From Gammaproteobacteria bacterium (GTDB taxonomy: Bacteria; Pseudomonadota; Gammaproteobacteria; Steroidobacterales; GCA-2729495): a DNA stretch of 56,571 nt. Where the stretch lies: positions 1 to 56,571 of the forward strand of contig JASJBD010000010.1 of NCBI GenBank assembly GCA_030066665.1, given 5' to 3'. Both the position numbers and the translations under genes were made by a program. The notes under the pieces were generated by a model that made no database searches, had not been told where the DNA came from, and worked only from the letters and a program-made list of their open reading frames with translations. Shown here piece by piece: positions 14,788 through 21,714 of this stretch (position 1 is its first letter; every line of letters starts with the position of its first letter).

Positions 14788-15354
14788 ATGGGTCACAAGT
14801 TCGCCGAAATCGCGTTCACACCGAACGTGCAGTCGATCCAGGAAGTAAACGGCAGTCGCAAGGCTTACGCAAAAATGGCGGCCGGCGACGACTTCAATCA
14901 TCGGCTGAGCGACAAAGAAGCGGCGTTTATCGAAGCGCGCGACAGTTTCTACATGGCCAGTGTCAGCGAGACGGGCTGGCCCTACGTGCAGCATCGCGGC
15001 GGACCGGCCGGTTTCATGCGGGTACTGGACGACGCGACGATCGGCTTCGCCGATTTCCGCGGCAACCGCCAGTACGTCAGCACCGGCAACTTCATGCACA
15101 ACGATCGCGTGGCGTTGATTTTCATGGACTATCCGAACCGCCTGCGGCTGAAGTTGCTGGGGCGGGTCAGGATCATCGAGGATGACCCCAAGATGCTGGC
15201 GCAGCTCGAAATTGACGACTATCGTGCCCGGGTGGAACGCGGCTTTGTGATTGCGGTCGAAGCCTTCGATTGGAATTGCCCGCAGCACATCACGCCGCGG
15301 TACACCGAAGCGGAGTTCGCGGCCTTGCACGAGGAGACTGTGGATGCGTCTTAA
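14788..15354 (+). CDS. Pyridoxamine 5'-phosphate oxidase-fold flavoprotein
   Basis: The 188-residue protein has a split-barrel FMN-binding pattern. EARDSFYMASVSETGWPYVQHRGGPAGFMRVLDD is followed by GNRQYVSTGNFMHNDRVALIFMDYPNRLRLKLLGRVRI. These match the pyridoxamine-5'-phosphate-oxidase-like family, many of which are heme- or F420/FMN-dependent reductases rather than true PNPOx. GGAGAA precedes ATG 14788. It overlaps the next gene by 11 bp, which suggests translational coupling. Confidence 0.82.
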   Translation: MGHKFAEIAFTPNVQSIQEVNGSRKAYAKMAAGDDFNHRLSDKEAAFIEARDSFYMASVSETGWPYVQHRGGPAGFMRVLDDATIGFADFRGNRQYVSTGNFMHNDRVALIFMDYPNRLRLKLLGRVRIIEDDPKMLAQLEIDDYRARVERGFVIAVEAFDWNCPQHITPRYTEAEFAALHEETVDAS

Positions 15355-16009
15355 TGCGGATTTCGCCGAATTGATCGTGATCCGATCGGAAGACTACGCA
15401 TGGGTCCGCTCGCCGGCCGCGGGCGTCGAACGTATGATGCTCGATCGCATTGGCGATGAGGTCGCGCGTGCCACGTCGCTGGTGCGCTATGCGCCAAACA
15501 GTACGTTTCCTCCGCATGAACATGGCGGCGGTGAGGAGTACCTGGTGCTGGACGGCGAATTCGGCGACGAACATGGCAGTTACCCGGCGGGTACCTACGT
15601 GCGCAATCCGATTGGCACCTCACACGCGCCGAGAGTTGGCCCGGATGGCGCCGTAATCTTCGTGAAACTGCGGCAGTTCGAGCCAGACGATCAAGACCAG
15701 AAAACCATCCGGGTCGAGGATCGCGCCTGGACGCCCGGACCGGAACCGGGGCTCGACGTCGTGCAGCTGCATCAATACGACAACGAGCTGGTCTTGCTGG
15801 CCCGGCTGGCGCCACATACTCGTTTCGAGACGCATGACCATCCCGGTGGTGAAGAGGCCCTGGTGCTCGAGGGCAAGTACTTTGACGAACTTGGCGAGTA
15901 CCCCGCCGGCACCTGGGTGCGGAGCCCGCCCGGCAGTCAACACACGGTGTATACCGGAGCGAATGGCGCGCTGGTCTACGTGAAGCTGGGGCACTTGCCG
16001 CCCCGTTGA
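15344..16009 (+). CDS. Double-cupin protein (ChrR-like)
   Basis: The 221-residue protein contains two similar cupin halves. The first metal-binding motif is PHEHGGGEEYLVLDGEF with PAGTYVRNP, and the second is THDHPGGEEALVLEGKY with PAGTWVRSP. The HxH-E-H layout fits the anti-sigma-factor ChrR cupin-like domain or a metal-dependent dioxygenase. There is no ChrR N-terminal helical domain, so it is a stand-alone cupin. The start at 15344 lies within the end of the previous gene (11-bp overlap). The two halves look like an internal duplication. Confidence 0.82.
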   Translation: MRLNADFAELIVIRSEDYAWVRSPAAGVERMMLDRIGDEVARATSLVRYAPNSTFPPHEHGGGEEYLVLDGEFGDEHGSYPAGTYVRNPIGTSHAPRVGPDGAVIFVKLRQFEPDDQDQKTIRVEDRAWTPGPEPGLDVVQLHQYDNELVLLARLAPHTRFETHDHPGGEEALVLEGKYFDELGEYPAGTWVRSPPGSQHTVYTGANGALVYVKLGHLPPR

Positions 16010-16155
16010 GCGTTTGCAGCATCAGGCCGCCGTGCCAGCGCGCTCCGTAATTTCCGCAGTTGTCCCGGATTCGGAATCGGTGTAAGAAAAGGGGTGATAA
16101 GGGGATGGCCGTTGCGGCCACGCGGCTTGATAACGATCACTAAAGGGGCGCCGCC

Positions 16156-16899
16156 ATGTATTCACGCATTATTCCTGTTCTGATTGCCTTGTGTCTGGCT
16201 GCGCCGGCGGCCCACGCCGTGGGCGAGTGGCCGCAGTGGGCATTGCTCGACCCGATGGACACCGAGAACCCGCGCAGCGCGGTGGGCAGTTTCCTCGATG
16301 GCCGCAGCGTCATAGCGACGCTCAATGTGTCGTCGTTCCGAAGCTCCGACATCTTCACGACCGTTCCGGTGATTCCCGCGGCACCCGCGACCTACATCCT
16401 GGCCCCCACCGGCGTGCCCCAGGAAATGATCCTTACGGACGACGTTATCGCGATTTACGATCTCACGGAATTCCCGGTCGACGGGGAGACGACCTTTGGT
16501 CTCGCCGACATGGTGGCGCCGGCGTCCTATCGACTACAGATTCTGGACGCACTGGGACAACCACTGGCGCTGGACGATGTGACATCGACCCACTACAACG
16601 TGTTCTATGACAATGGCCTGGTGGCGGACTTCGACGTCATCCTGGATCCCGCAACCGGCCTGTTATCGGTGAATCAGGTGCACGATGCGAACACCGGCAG
16701 CACCTACGTCCACAGCGGCCTGACCCTGTTCGGCAATTTGCCGACCGAAGCCGAGATGATCCGCATCCTGAGCGGTCAGGATCAGCTCAGCGAGGGCGTG
16801 CAGTGGTACTTCGGCGGCAACGTGCCAGTACCGGGCGCGGTGTGGTTATTTCTCGGTGGGTTGGCCGCGCTCAGTCGTTTCCGGCGACCACGCCGCTAA
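16156..16899 (+). CDS. PEP-CTERM-like exported protein with VPVPGAVWLF tail
   Basis: The 247-residue protein starts with a signal peptide (IPVLIALCLAAPAAHA) and ends in a sorting tail: VPVPGAVWLFLGGLAALS followed by RFRRPRR. The mature domain is beta-rich and unrecognised. An AAAGGGG ribosome site precedes the ATG. The Val-Pro-x-Pro-Gly-Ala start replaces the more usual VPLPAAVWLF, but the overall pattern of PEP-CTERM substrates is clear. It converges on the di-heme gene, with only 5 bp between the two stop codons. Confidence 0.78.
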   Translation: MYSRIIPVLIALCLAAPAAHAVGEWPQWALLDPMDTENPRSAVGSFLDGRSVIATLNVSSFRSSDIFTTVPVIPAAPATYILAPTGVPQEMILTDDVIAIYDLTEFPVDGETTFGLADMVAPASYRLQILDALGQPLALDDVTSTHYNVFYDNGLVADFDVILDPATGLLSVNQVHDANTGSTYVHSGLTLFGNLPTEAEMIRILSGQDQLSEGVQWYFGGNVPVPGAVWLFLGGLAALSRFRRPRR

Positions 16900-16904
16900 C
16901 ACTG

Positions 16905-18320
16905 CTACGGCGAATTCAGCACGTCGGCATTGGGGCTTTCCGGATTGCGCAGTGTGGCGAGGAATGCCAGCACGTCGTTCCTTCCTGCAACGGACAACGC
17001 CGCATAGCGATCGCGCGCCGTCTGGGCCTCACCGCCATGTAACAGGATGGCTTCGTTCAGTGTGAACGCGCGCCCGTCGTGCAGGTACGGCGCGGTATCG
17101 GCCACGCCCCAGAGTCTCACGGTGATGAATTCCCGATTCTGCTGATCGGTGGCGCTGAAGAGACTTTCCGCCAGTTCCGGGCCCATGTCGTGGCGTTTCA
17201 GGTCGGAAAACATGGGCACGACGATGCCGCGTCCAAACTGTTGGAAGCCCGCTGGCTGCTGGCGCAAGTCAACCGAGTAAAAGACGTTTTGTGACGGATC
17301 GGTTTCGACTTCCGGGTAACTGTAAGTCAGGTACGGGCTACGTGTGACCATGGTCGGACGATGGCAGTCCGCGCAGCCAATCTGCTGAAAGCGACGCGCG
17401 CCGCTCACAGCGTAGCTGTTCAATGGTGTCCACCGCGGCCGCTCCTGTGTCGTCACGAAGATCTCCAGCGCCGAGACTTCGCCAATCGTGACTTCGTTGC
17501 TGACGCCGTCGTTGTCCGCGTCGACATCGGCACCAACCATCTCCACCGGCTGCAAACCCATGTGGAACATCAGCGCGTTGACATCGAAAGCCCGCACGCT
17601 CGCGAACTCGCCCTTGCGACCAAACGGCCGCACGACCAGGTCAGCGTCGATACCCTCGACCCCGCTGGTATCGAGATTGCCCTGTGCGTCCGCGACAATA
17701 TGGCCGAAATCGACGCCATTGGCACGCAGCCGCACCTCAGTGCCGGGCGTTTGCAGCGCCTGCTGCTTTTGCTGCTGCAGGACAGTGGTCATTTCCTTGG
17801 CGACCAGCTGCACGCCCCCCGTGCCGAACAGCGCCGGCGGGTTGATCAGGCGCCCGTCGAAACCGGCGAATCCATTCCCTGTGAAGTCGGCCACGTCGAT
17901 CGCGCGCGTCATGGGCATGGCCGAGTTAGCAATTCCCGCGGAGCCGCCCACGCCCTTGATGACGGGCGTCACCGCTGCACTGATCTCATCGTGACAACCC
18001 AGACAGGATTGCGCATCGAGGCCGTTGATGCGCAGGAACGTGCCATTGTTCTGGAGCAGCGGCCGGCCGCCGAGTGCCACCGGGCCATCGCCGAAACCAT
18101 CGGACTTGCGGAATCGCGCGCTGAAAACATGCAGACCCGCCCGGCGAATCTGCCACAGCGACAACGCGCCGCTGGCGAGTCCGCTTTGCTGAATTCGCAG
18201 TTCGGGCGGCCCGAGCACGGGCTCGTCGCCAGCGACCGTCTGCGCCTGTGCGCCGACCAGGCACAATGGCAAGCAGACGGCATAGATCAGCGCCGCGGTT
18301 AAGCCGCGTGTTCTTCTCAT
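16905..18320 (-). CDS. Di-heme oxidoreductase (cytochrome c-peroxidase-like, 'thiol oxidoreductase' family)
   Basis: The 471-residue protein has a signal peptide (ALIYAVCLPLCLVGAQAQ) and two c-type heme sites: CLGCH at residues 106-110 and CADCH at 316-320. The layout and the GGRPLLQNNGTFLRING and APYLHDGRAFTLNEAI segments fit the di-heme oxidoreductase family PF06537. It is periplasmic and would take electrons from or give them to a small carrier; the physiological substrate of the family is not settled. The HDGRAFTLNEAI segment is the axial and active-site region also seen in MauG-like proteins. Confidence 0.85.
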   Translation of the reverse strand: MRRTRGLTAALIYAVCLPLCLVGAQAQTVAGDEPVLGPPELRIQQSGLASGALSLWQIRRAGLHVFSARFRKSDGFGDGPVALGGRPLLQNNGTFLRINGLDAQSCLGCHDEISAAVTPVIKGVGGSAGIANSAMPMTRAIDVADFTGNGFAGFDGRLINPPALFGTGGVQLVAKEMTTVLQQQKQQALQTPGTEVRLRANGVDFGHIVADAQGNLDTSGVEGIDADLVVRPFGRKGEFASVRAFDVNALMFHMGLQPVEMVGADVDADNDGVSNEVTIGEVSALEIFVTTQERPRWTPLNSYAVSGARRFQQIGCADCHRPTMVTRSPYLTYSYPEVETDPSQNVFYSVDLRQQPAGFQQFGRGIVVPMFSDLKRHDMGPELAESLFSATDQQNREFITVRLWGVADTAPYLHDGRAFTLNEAILLHGGEAQTARDRYAALSVAGRNDVLAFLATLRNPESPNADVLNSP

Positions 18321-18439
18321 TCCAGACCCCCAGACAGCTCAATCAATAAGGTTTTGGGCTGCTTTGTGAGGCTATCACAGGGCTCGGCTGGATTGGGATG
18401 GCGTAGGGAATTATGGAAAGTCATTGGTCCCGGAAAGAA

Positions 18440-18473
18440 TCGGGGCCCCGGTTCCGGAGAACCGGGGCCCCGA
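18440..18473 (-). terminator. Perfect 14-bp stem terminator after the hydroxylase gene
   Basis: The arms at 18440-18453 and 18460-18473 (TCGGGGCCCCGGTT and its complement) are fully paired around a 6-base loop. On the minus strand it is followed by ATTCTTT and lies 24 bp after the hydroxylase stop. Confidence 0.75.
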
Positions 18474-18496
18474 TCGGCCGTCATGCCGGTTGCATT

Positions 18497-19270
18497 TCAT
18501 GCGGCCTCGCGGATCGCGGGCAACGCAGGGGGTGCTGACGGTTGAGACACGTCGCGCCCAATCAGCATTTCCGGTATCCGGCTCGAAGCCCCGGGATAAA
18601 AGCCACAGGCCGTATCGTCGAGCGCGCGCGGATTCCGGAACGTGCCGAACAGCATGTCGATGATCGGCAGATCCGAGTAGTTGTATGCATGCACCCCGCG
18701 CTCGTGGTGGATGTTGTGGCTCTCCGGCCGCTGAATCAGGTATCCCAGCCAGTGCGGCGTCGCGATATTGGCATGCTGAAACATCGCGTTGAACGTCAGG
18801 AACAGCGCGCCAAGAATCGTGGCCTCCGTGGTCAAGCCCAAAAGCGGCACGAACACCAGGCTGGCGCCTGTGGTAAACATCGCCGCATCGACCGGGTGCA
18901 GGTAGTGGGCACCCCAGGCATCGAGGCTTTCCGCACTGTGATGCATCTGGTGGCCGAAGTGCCGCCAAAGCCATGAGACTTCATGCACTGAGCGGTGGTA
19001 CACGTAGTGGAATAGCTCGTACACGAAGATACCGAATACCGCACCCGCAATCGTGCCCAGCCCACTCAGGTCGAGCAGTGTGTAATCGCCCAGCAACTGG
19101 CTCCAAAAGACAGCTAATTCACCGCTGAACAGCACAATAGCGACGGTGACGGCCAACGCCCGGATGCGCCAGAAGCGGGGCTTCTCGTAACGGCGCCGTT
19201 GTACGACGAGATCGAGTAGCAGAAATGTGGGAATCAGGATCGGTGTCCAGGTTGCAATCGTCTCAAACAT
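18497..19270 (-). CDS. Fatty acid hydroxylase/sterol desaturase superfamily membrane protein
   Basis: The 257-residue protein has about four membrane segments and the di-iron histidine boxes HYVYHRSVHE, HQMHHSAE and HNIHHERGVHAY of the fatty-acid-hydroxylase superfamily (PF04116). Such enzymes use O2 and reductant to hydroxylate or desaturate lipids. ATG 19270 is chosen because GGGAGA precedes it. Its divergent neighbour is a TetR regulator, and two identical-arm palindromes lie between the two genes. One of them covers the predicted transcript start of this gene, so it is probably repressed by the regulator and induced by a lipid or hydrophobic ligand. Confidence 0.87.
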   Translation of the reverse strand: MFETIATWTPILIPTFLLLDLVVQRRRYEKPRFWRIRALAVTVAIVLFSGELAVFWSQLLGDYTLLDLSGLGTIAGAVFGIFVYELFHYVYHRSVHEVSWLWRHFGHQMHHSAESLDAWGAHYLHPVDAAMFTTGASLVFVPLLGLTTEATILGALFLTFNAMFQHANIATPHWLGYLIQRPESHNIHHERGVHAYNYSDLPIIDMLFGTFRNPRALDDTACGFYPGASSRIPEMLIGRDVSQPSAPPALPAIREAA

Positions 19271-19296
19271 GATGGTCTCCCTGTGCTTGTTGGTTG

Positions 19297-19312
19297 CATA
19301 CCAATCGGTATG
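19297..19312. promoter_or_regulatory. TetR-type operator 1
   Basis: CATACC-N4-GGTATG (here with AATC in the middle) is a perfect palindrome apart from the spacer. It overlaps the -10/transcript-start area of the minus-strand hydroxylase promoter. Confidence 0.75.
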
Positions 19313-19339
19313 TTTAACTAGCATACGAGGCCCTTTGAA
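19311..19339 (-). promoter_or_regulatory. Likely promoter of the hydroxylase gene
   Basis: On the minus strand TTCAAA (19334-19339) and TAAACA (19311-19316) are 17 bp apart. The predicted start point falls inside operator 1. The -10 is only a moderate match. Confidence 0.4.
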
Positions 19340-19346
19340 GAATTTA

Positions 19347-19362
19347 CATACCTGTCGGTATG
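19347..19362. promoter_or_regulatory. TetR-type operator 2
   Basis: A second CATACC-N4-GGTATG copy (spacer TGTC) is centred 50 bp from the first. A further half-site (ACATACCCTG) lies near 19440-19449, closer to the regulator gene. Confidence 0.75.
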
Positions 19363-19471
19363 TTTTCGTCAGGGCTATTTTTATCTAATAAAGACAATCA
19401 GTTAAAATTGCTCTTGCTTGGCTTCAGAGGATCTCTGGAAACATACCCTGTAGTCTGCTTTAATGCCAATC

Positions 19472-20104
19472 ATGAGCAGAAAGGGCACCGAAACCCGTCA
19501 GCGCATCCTCGACCGTGCGGAGGCGATGATCCTGGAGCGTGGCTATGCCGGTACGTCACTGGATGCTGTTATCAAGAGCCTTGGGCTGACCAAGGGCGCG
19601 TTCTTCCATCACTTCGACAGCAAGCATGATCTGGCCCGCCACCTGATTCAGCGGTTTTCCGACAATGGGATCAGCCTGTTCCGCGAAATCCAGGCGCGCG
19701 CGGCGAGACTGAGCGACGATCCGCTGCAGCAGTTGCTGATCATTATTGGCCTGTACAGCGAACTCTTCGACTCCATGACCGAGCCGTATCCCGGCTGCCT
19801 GCTCGCTGCGTACGTGTACGAATTGCAGCTATTCGACGACGACCTGAAACCCATCATCAATGCGGAATTCCTGCTAACCAGGAAAGAGTTATCGGCCTTG
19901 ATCGGGCGCATCTCCCGTCAATACCCACCTCGCGCCGACTTTGACCCGATTGCGCTCGCCGATATGTTTCAGTCGACGTTCGAGGGGGCGTTCGTGCTCT
20001 CGAAATCGCTGAAAGAGCCACAGGTTATCGTGCAACAACTGGCCCTCTATCGAACCTTGATCGAAACTCTTTTCGCGCCCGCCAACGGTCGTCGCGCCGC
20101 CTGA
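19472..20104 (+). CDS. TetR/AcrR-family transcriptional regulator
   Basis: The 210-residue protein has the TetR helix-turn-helix. GTETRQRILDRAEAMILERGYAGTSLDAVIKSLGLTKGAFFHHFDSKHDLARHLI is spread over about residues 4-60. A helical ligand-binding domain follows. The ATG at 19472 is chosen because it starts the DNA-binding domain; an in-frame ATG at 19463 would add three residues. The two palindromes in the divergent gap are the likely operators. The target gene is the membrane hydroxylase. Confidence 0.88.
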   Translation: MSRKGTETRQRILDRAEAMILERGYAGTSLDAVIKSLGLTKGAFFHHFDSKHDLARHLIQRFSDNGISLFREIQARAARLSDDPLQQLLIIIGLYSELFDSMTEPYPGCLLAAYVYELQLFDDDLKPIINAEFLLTRKELSALIGRISRQYPPRADFDPIALADMFQSTFEGAFVLSKSLKEPQVIVQQLALYRTLIETLFAPANGRRAA

Positions 20105-20234
20105 AGCACGAACTCCGGGCGCGGCAGCGGCGCCCACCTCGGCCTGCATCGACGAATTACGTGAGCCGAATCACTGTCTGCCGACAACGCTGGTGATATG
20201 TAAAGCGATGGATCAGCATTGACGGAGTATCGCC

Positions 20235-20861
20235 ATGCGTATGTGGCGAGTTCTAATTGTGCCGTTTGGCCTGGCCTTCCTGTGGGGCTGCGGCGGCATG
20301 AGCGCCAACGAATGTGAGCTGGCCGACTGGCGCGCTGTAGGTTATGAAGACGGCGTGCGCGGCCGCTCCTCGGACGTGTTCGGCCAATACCGTCGCAACT
20401 GCGCCAAGCACGAGGTGGCGCCCGACTTCGCCGCCTATCAGGCCGGTCGGGATGCGGGGCTGCGTGAGTATTGCCAGCCTGCGAATGGTTACCGCATCGG
20501 CTCCCGAGGCGGCGAGTACCATGGCGTGTGCCCGACCGATCTCGAGGGCGGGTTCTACGACAGCTATGTCGAAGGCCGGATTTTGTACGACCTTGAACAC
20601 GCGGTCGCGTCAACGACGCGCGAGATCGAGAACCGGCAGGCCCGCATGAAGGACATTGAACTGGAGCTCGCGGGAAATACGACGGCTGTTTTTGCCGGGG
20701 AAATGTCGACCGATGAGCGCGCGCAACTCATCATCCGCACAAAACAACTCGCCGAAGAGCGCATCACGCTGGCCAACGAAGTGGATCAGCTTGAAGCAAA
20801 GCTGGTGAAGCAGGAAAGAGACTTGACCGCCCACCGCGAGCAGCTCGTCACGCAGCGTTAA
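20235..20861 (+). CDS. DUF2799 lipoprotein with C-terminal coiled coil
   Basis: The 208-residue protein has a lipobox (FGLAFLWGCGG, Cys about residue 19). The DUF2799 domain follows, with ECELADWRAVGYEDGVRG, YRRNCAKHEVAPDFAAYQAGRDAGLREYC and GGEYHGVCPTDLEG. From about residue 125 the chain is highly charged and predicted helical (EIENRQARMKDIELEL, TKQLAEERITLANEVDQLEAKL), which looks like a coiled coil. It is periplasmic or outer-membrane anchored. The family has no known function. It converges on the DUF4410 gene across a perfect hairpin. Confidence 0.87.
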   Translation: MRMWRVLIVPFGLAFLWGCGGMSANECELADWRAVGYEDGVRGRSSDVFGQYRRNCAKHEVAPDFAAYQAGRDAGLREYCQPANGYRIGSRGGEYHGVCPTDLEGGFYDSYVEGRILYDLEHAVASTTREIENRQARMKDIELELAGNTTAVFAGEMSTDERAQLIIRTKQLAEERITLANEVDQLEAKLVKQERDLTAHREQLVTQR

Positions 20862-20870
20862 AGAAGCGGG

Positions 20871-20905
20871 GCAGACTATCGCACATCCGTTTTGCGATAG
20901 TCTGC
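20871..20905. terminator. Bidirectional hairpin between two convergent lipoprotein genes
   Basis: GCAGACTATCGCA at 20871-20883 pairs perfectly with TGCGATAGTCTGC at 20893-20905 around a 9-base loop. It lies between the stops of the DUF2799 and DUF4410 genes. Neither strand has a clear T-run. Its core is nearly the same as the terminator at 21657-21695. Confidence 0.65.
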
Positions 20906-20914
20906 ACACTAAGG

Positions 20915-21529
20915 TTAATCTGAGCTGGCCGCCTGTCGTTCCTTTGCGGCTTCGAGTGTGCGCATCGTCTCGCGTGCCTCGACAATCTCTTCACTCACCC
21001 TGTTGGCGGCATTATTCATATAGCCTTCCACCGTTTGTCCGCTGGCAATGCCGCCACCGAGAGCCCAACTATTCTTATCGATGATCATCTTGCCGAGCGA
21101 TTCGCCGCTCTTGTTGTCGCTGAAGCGAATGATTGCATCGAAATAGGAACTGCCCGCACCGAGTCCGATCATGAAACGTGCGAAAGCATCGCCTTCGACA
21201 TGGCGCGTGATTTCGCCACCAATGACCAGTGCTTCCTGGTCTGTCGATTCGCGCAGCACCGTCTCGTAAAGGCCTTCAGTCCGTAGCTCGGCGGCAATAA
21301 TGTCGGCGAAATGCCGGCCGGCTACCTGGAGCTGTTCCCGGTGCGCGACGAATTCATCGTCGTCCAGCCCTTTGGGTTCGGTCGCATCCGCGAAATCCGT
21401 CACGACGACTGTTGAATAAATCGGCAGAACCGGCGCTTCACCGGACTCCGTGGTCATTTCCGAATATGTGCCGCAGGCGCCCAGCAGGCTGATGCCGGCT
21501 AGCACCACCGTTAGTCTTGTATGTGACAT
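20915..21529 (-). CDS. DUF4410 lipoprotein
   Basis: The 204-residue protein has a lipoprotein signal (VVLAGISLLGACGTY, Cys about residue 19). The DUF4410 pattern follows: PIYSTVVVTDFADAT, then AGRHFADIIAAELRTEGLYETVLRES, then GEITRHVEGDAFARFMIGLGAGSSYFDA, a glycine-rich segment typical of the family. It is probably periplasmic. A ribosome site AGGGGG precedes the start. It is the next gene on the minus strand after the propeller lipoprotein, but a terminator separates the two. Confidence 0.82.
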   Translation of the reverse strand: MSHTRLTVVLAGISLLGACGTYSEMTTESGEAPVLPIYSTVVVTDFADATEPKGLDDDEFVAHREQLQVAGRHFADIIAAELRTEGLYETVLRESTDQEALVIGGEITRHVEGDAFARFMIGLGAGSSYFDAIIRFSDNKSGESLGKMIIDKNSWALGGGIASGQTVEGYMNNAANRVSEEIVEARETMRTLEAAKERQAASSD

Positions 21530-21648
21530 GTGGTCCCCCTGGCTTTGACTGAATCCTCGGCTGGCTATTGATTCAAAACCGAGAATTTTCTTATTTTGAT
21601 ACTAATAGGGGGTACATGTCGTTGGCCCAATAGGTAGAAGTACCTACG

Positions 21649-21695
21649 AAAAAAACGGGGCTGACTATCGCGATTCCGTTCGCGATAGCCGCCCC
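21649..21695 (-). terminator. Rho-independent terminator of the DUF6502/DUF5666/propeller operon
   Basis: The GGGGC arm (21657-21661) with CTATCGCGA (21665-21673) pairs with TCGCGATAG (21680-21688) and GCCCC (21691-21695). On the minus strand the hairpin is followed by seven T residues (21649-21655). It lies 20 bp after the propeller gene stop. A second small dyad, TAGGTA-GAAG-TACCTA, lies next to it at 21631-21646. Confidence 0.85.
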
Positions 21696-21714
21696 CAGAT
21701 TGCTTCCCACTACG

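Noticed and set aside
17361..18302. 313-codon plus-strand frame opposite the di-heme gene
   Set aside because: No start signal and no family match. The two CxxCH sites prove the minus-strand frame.
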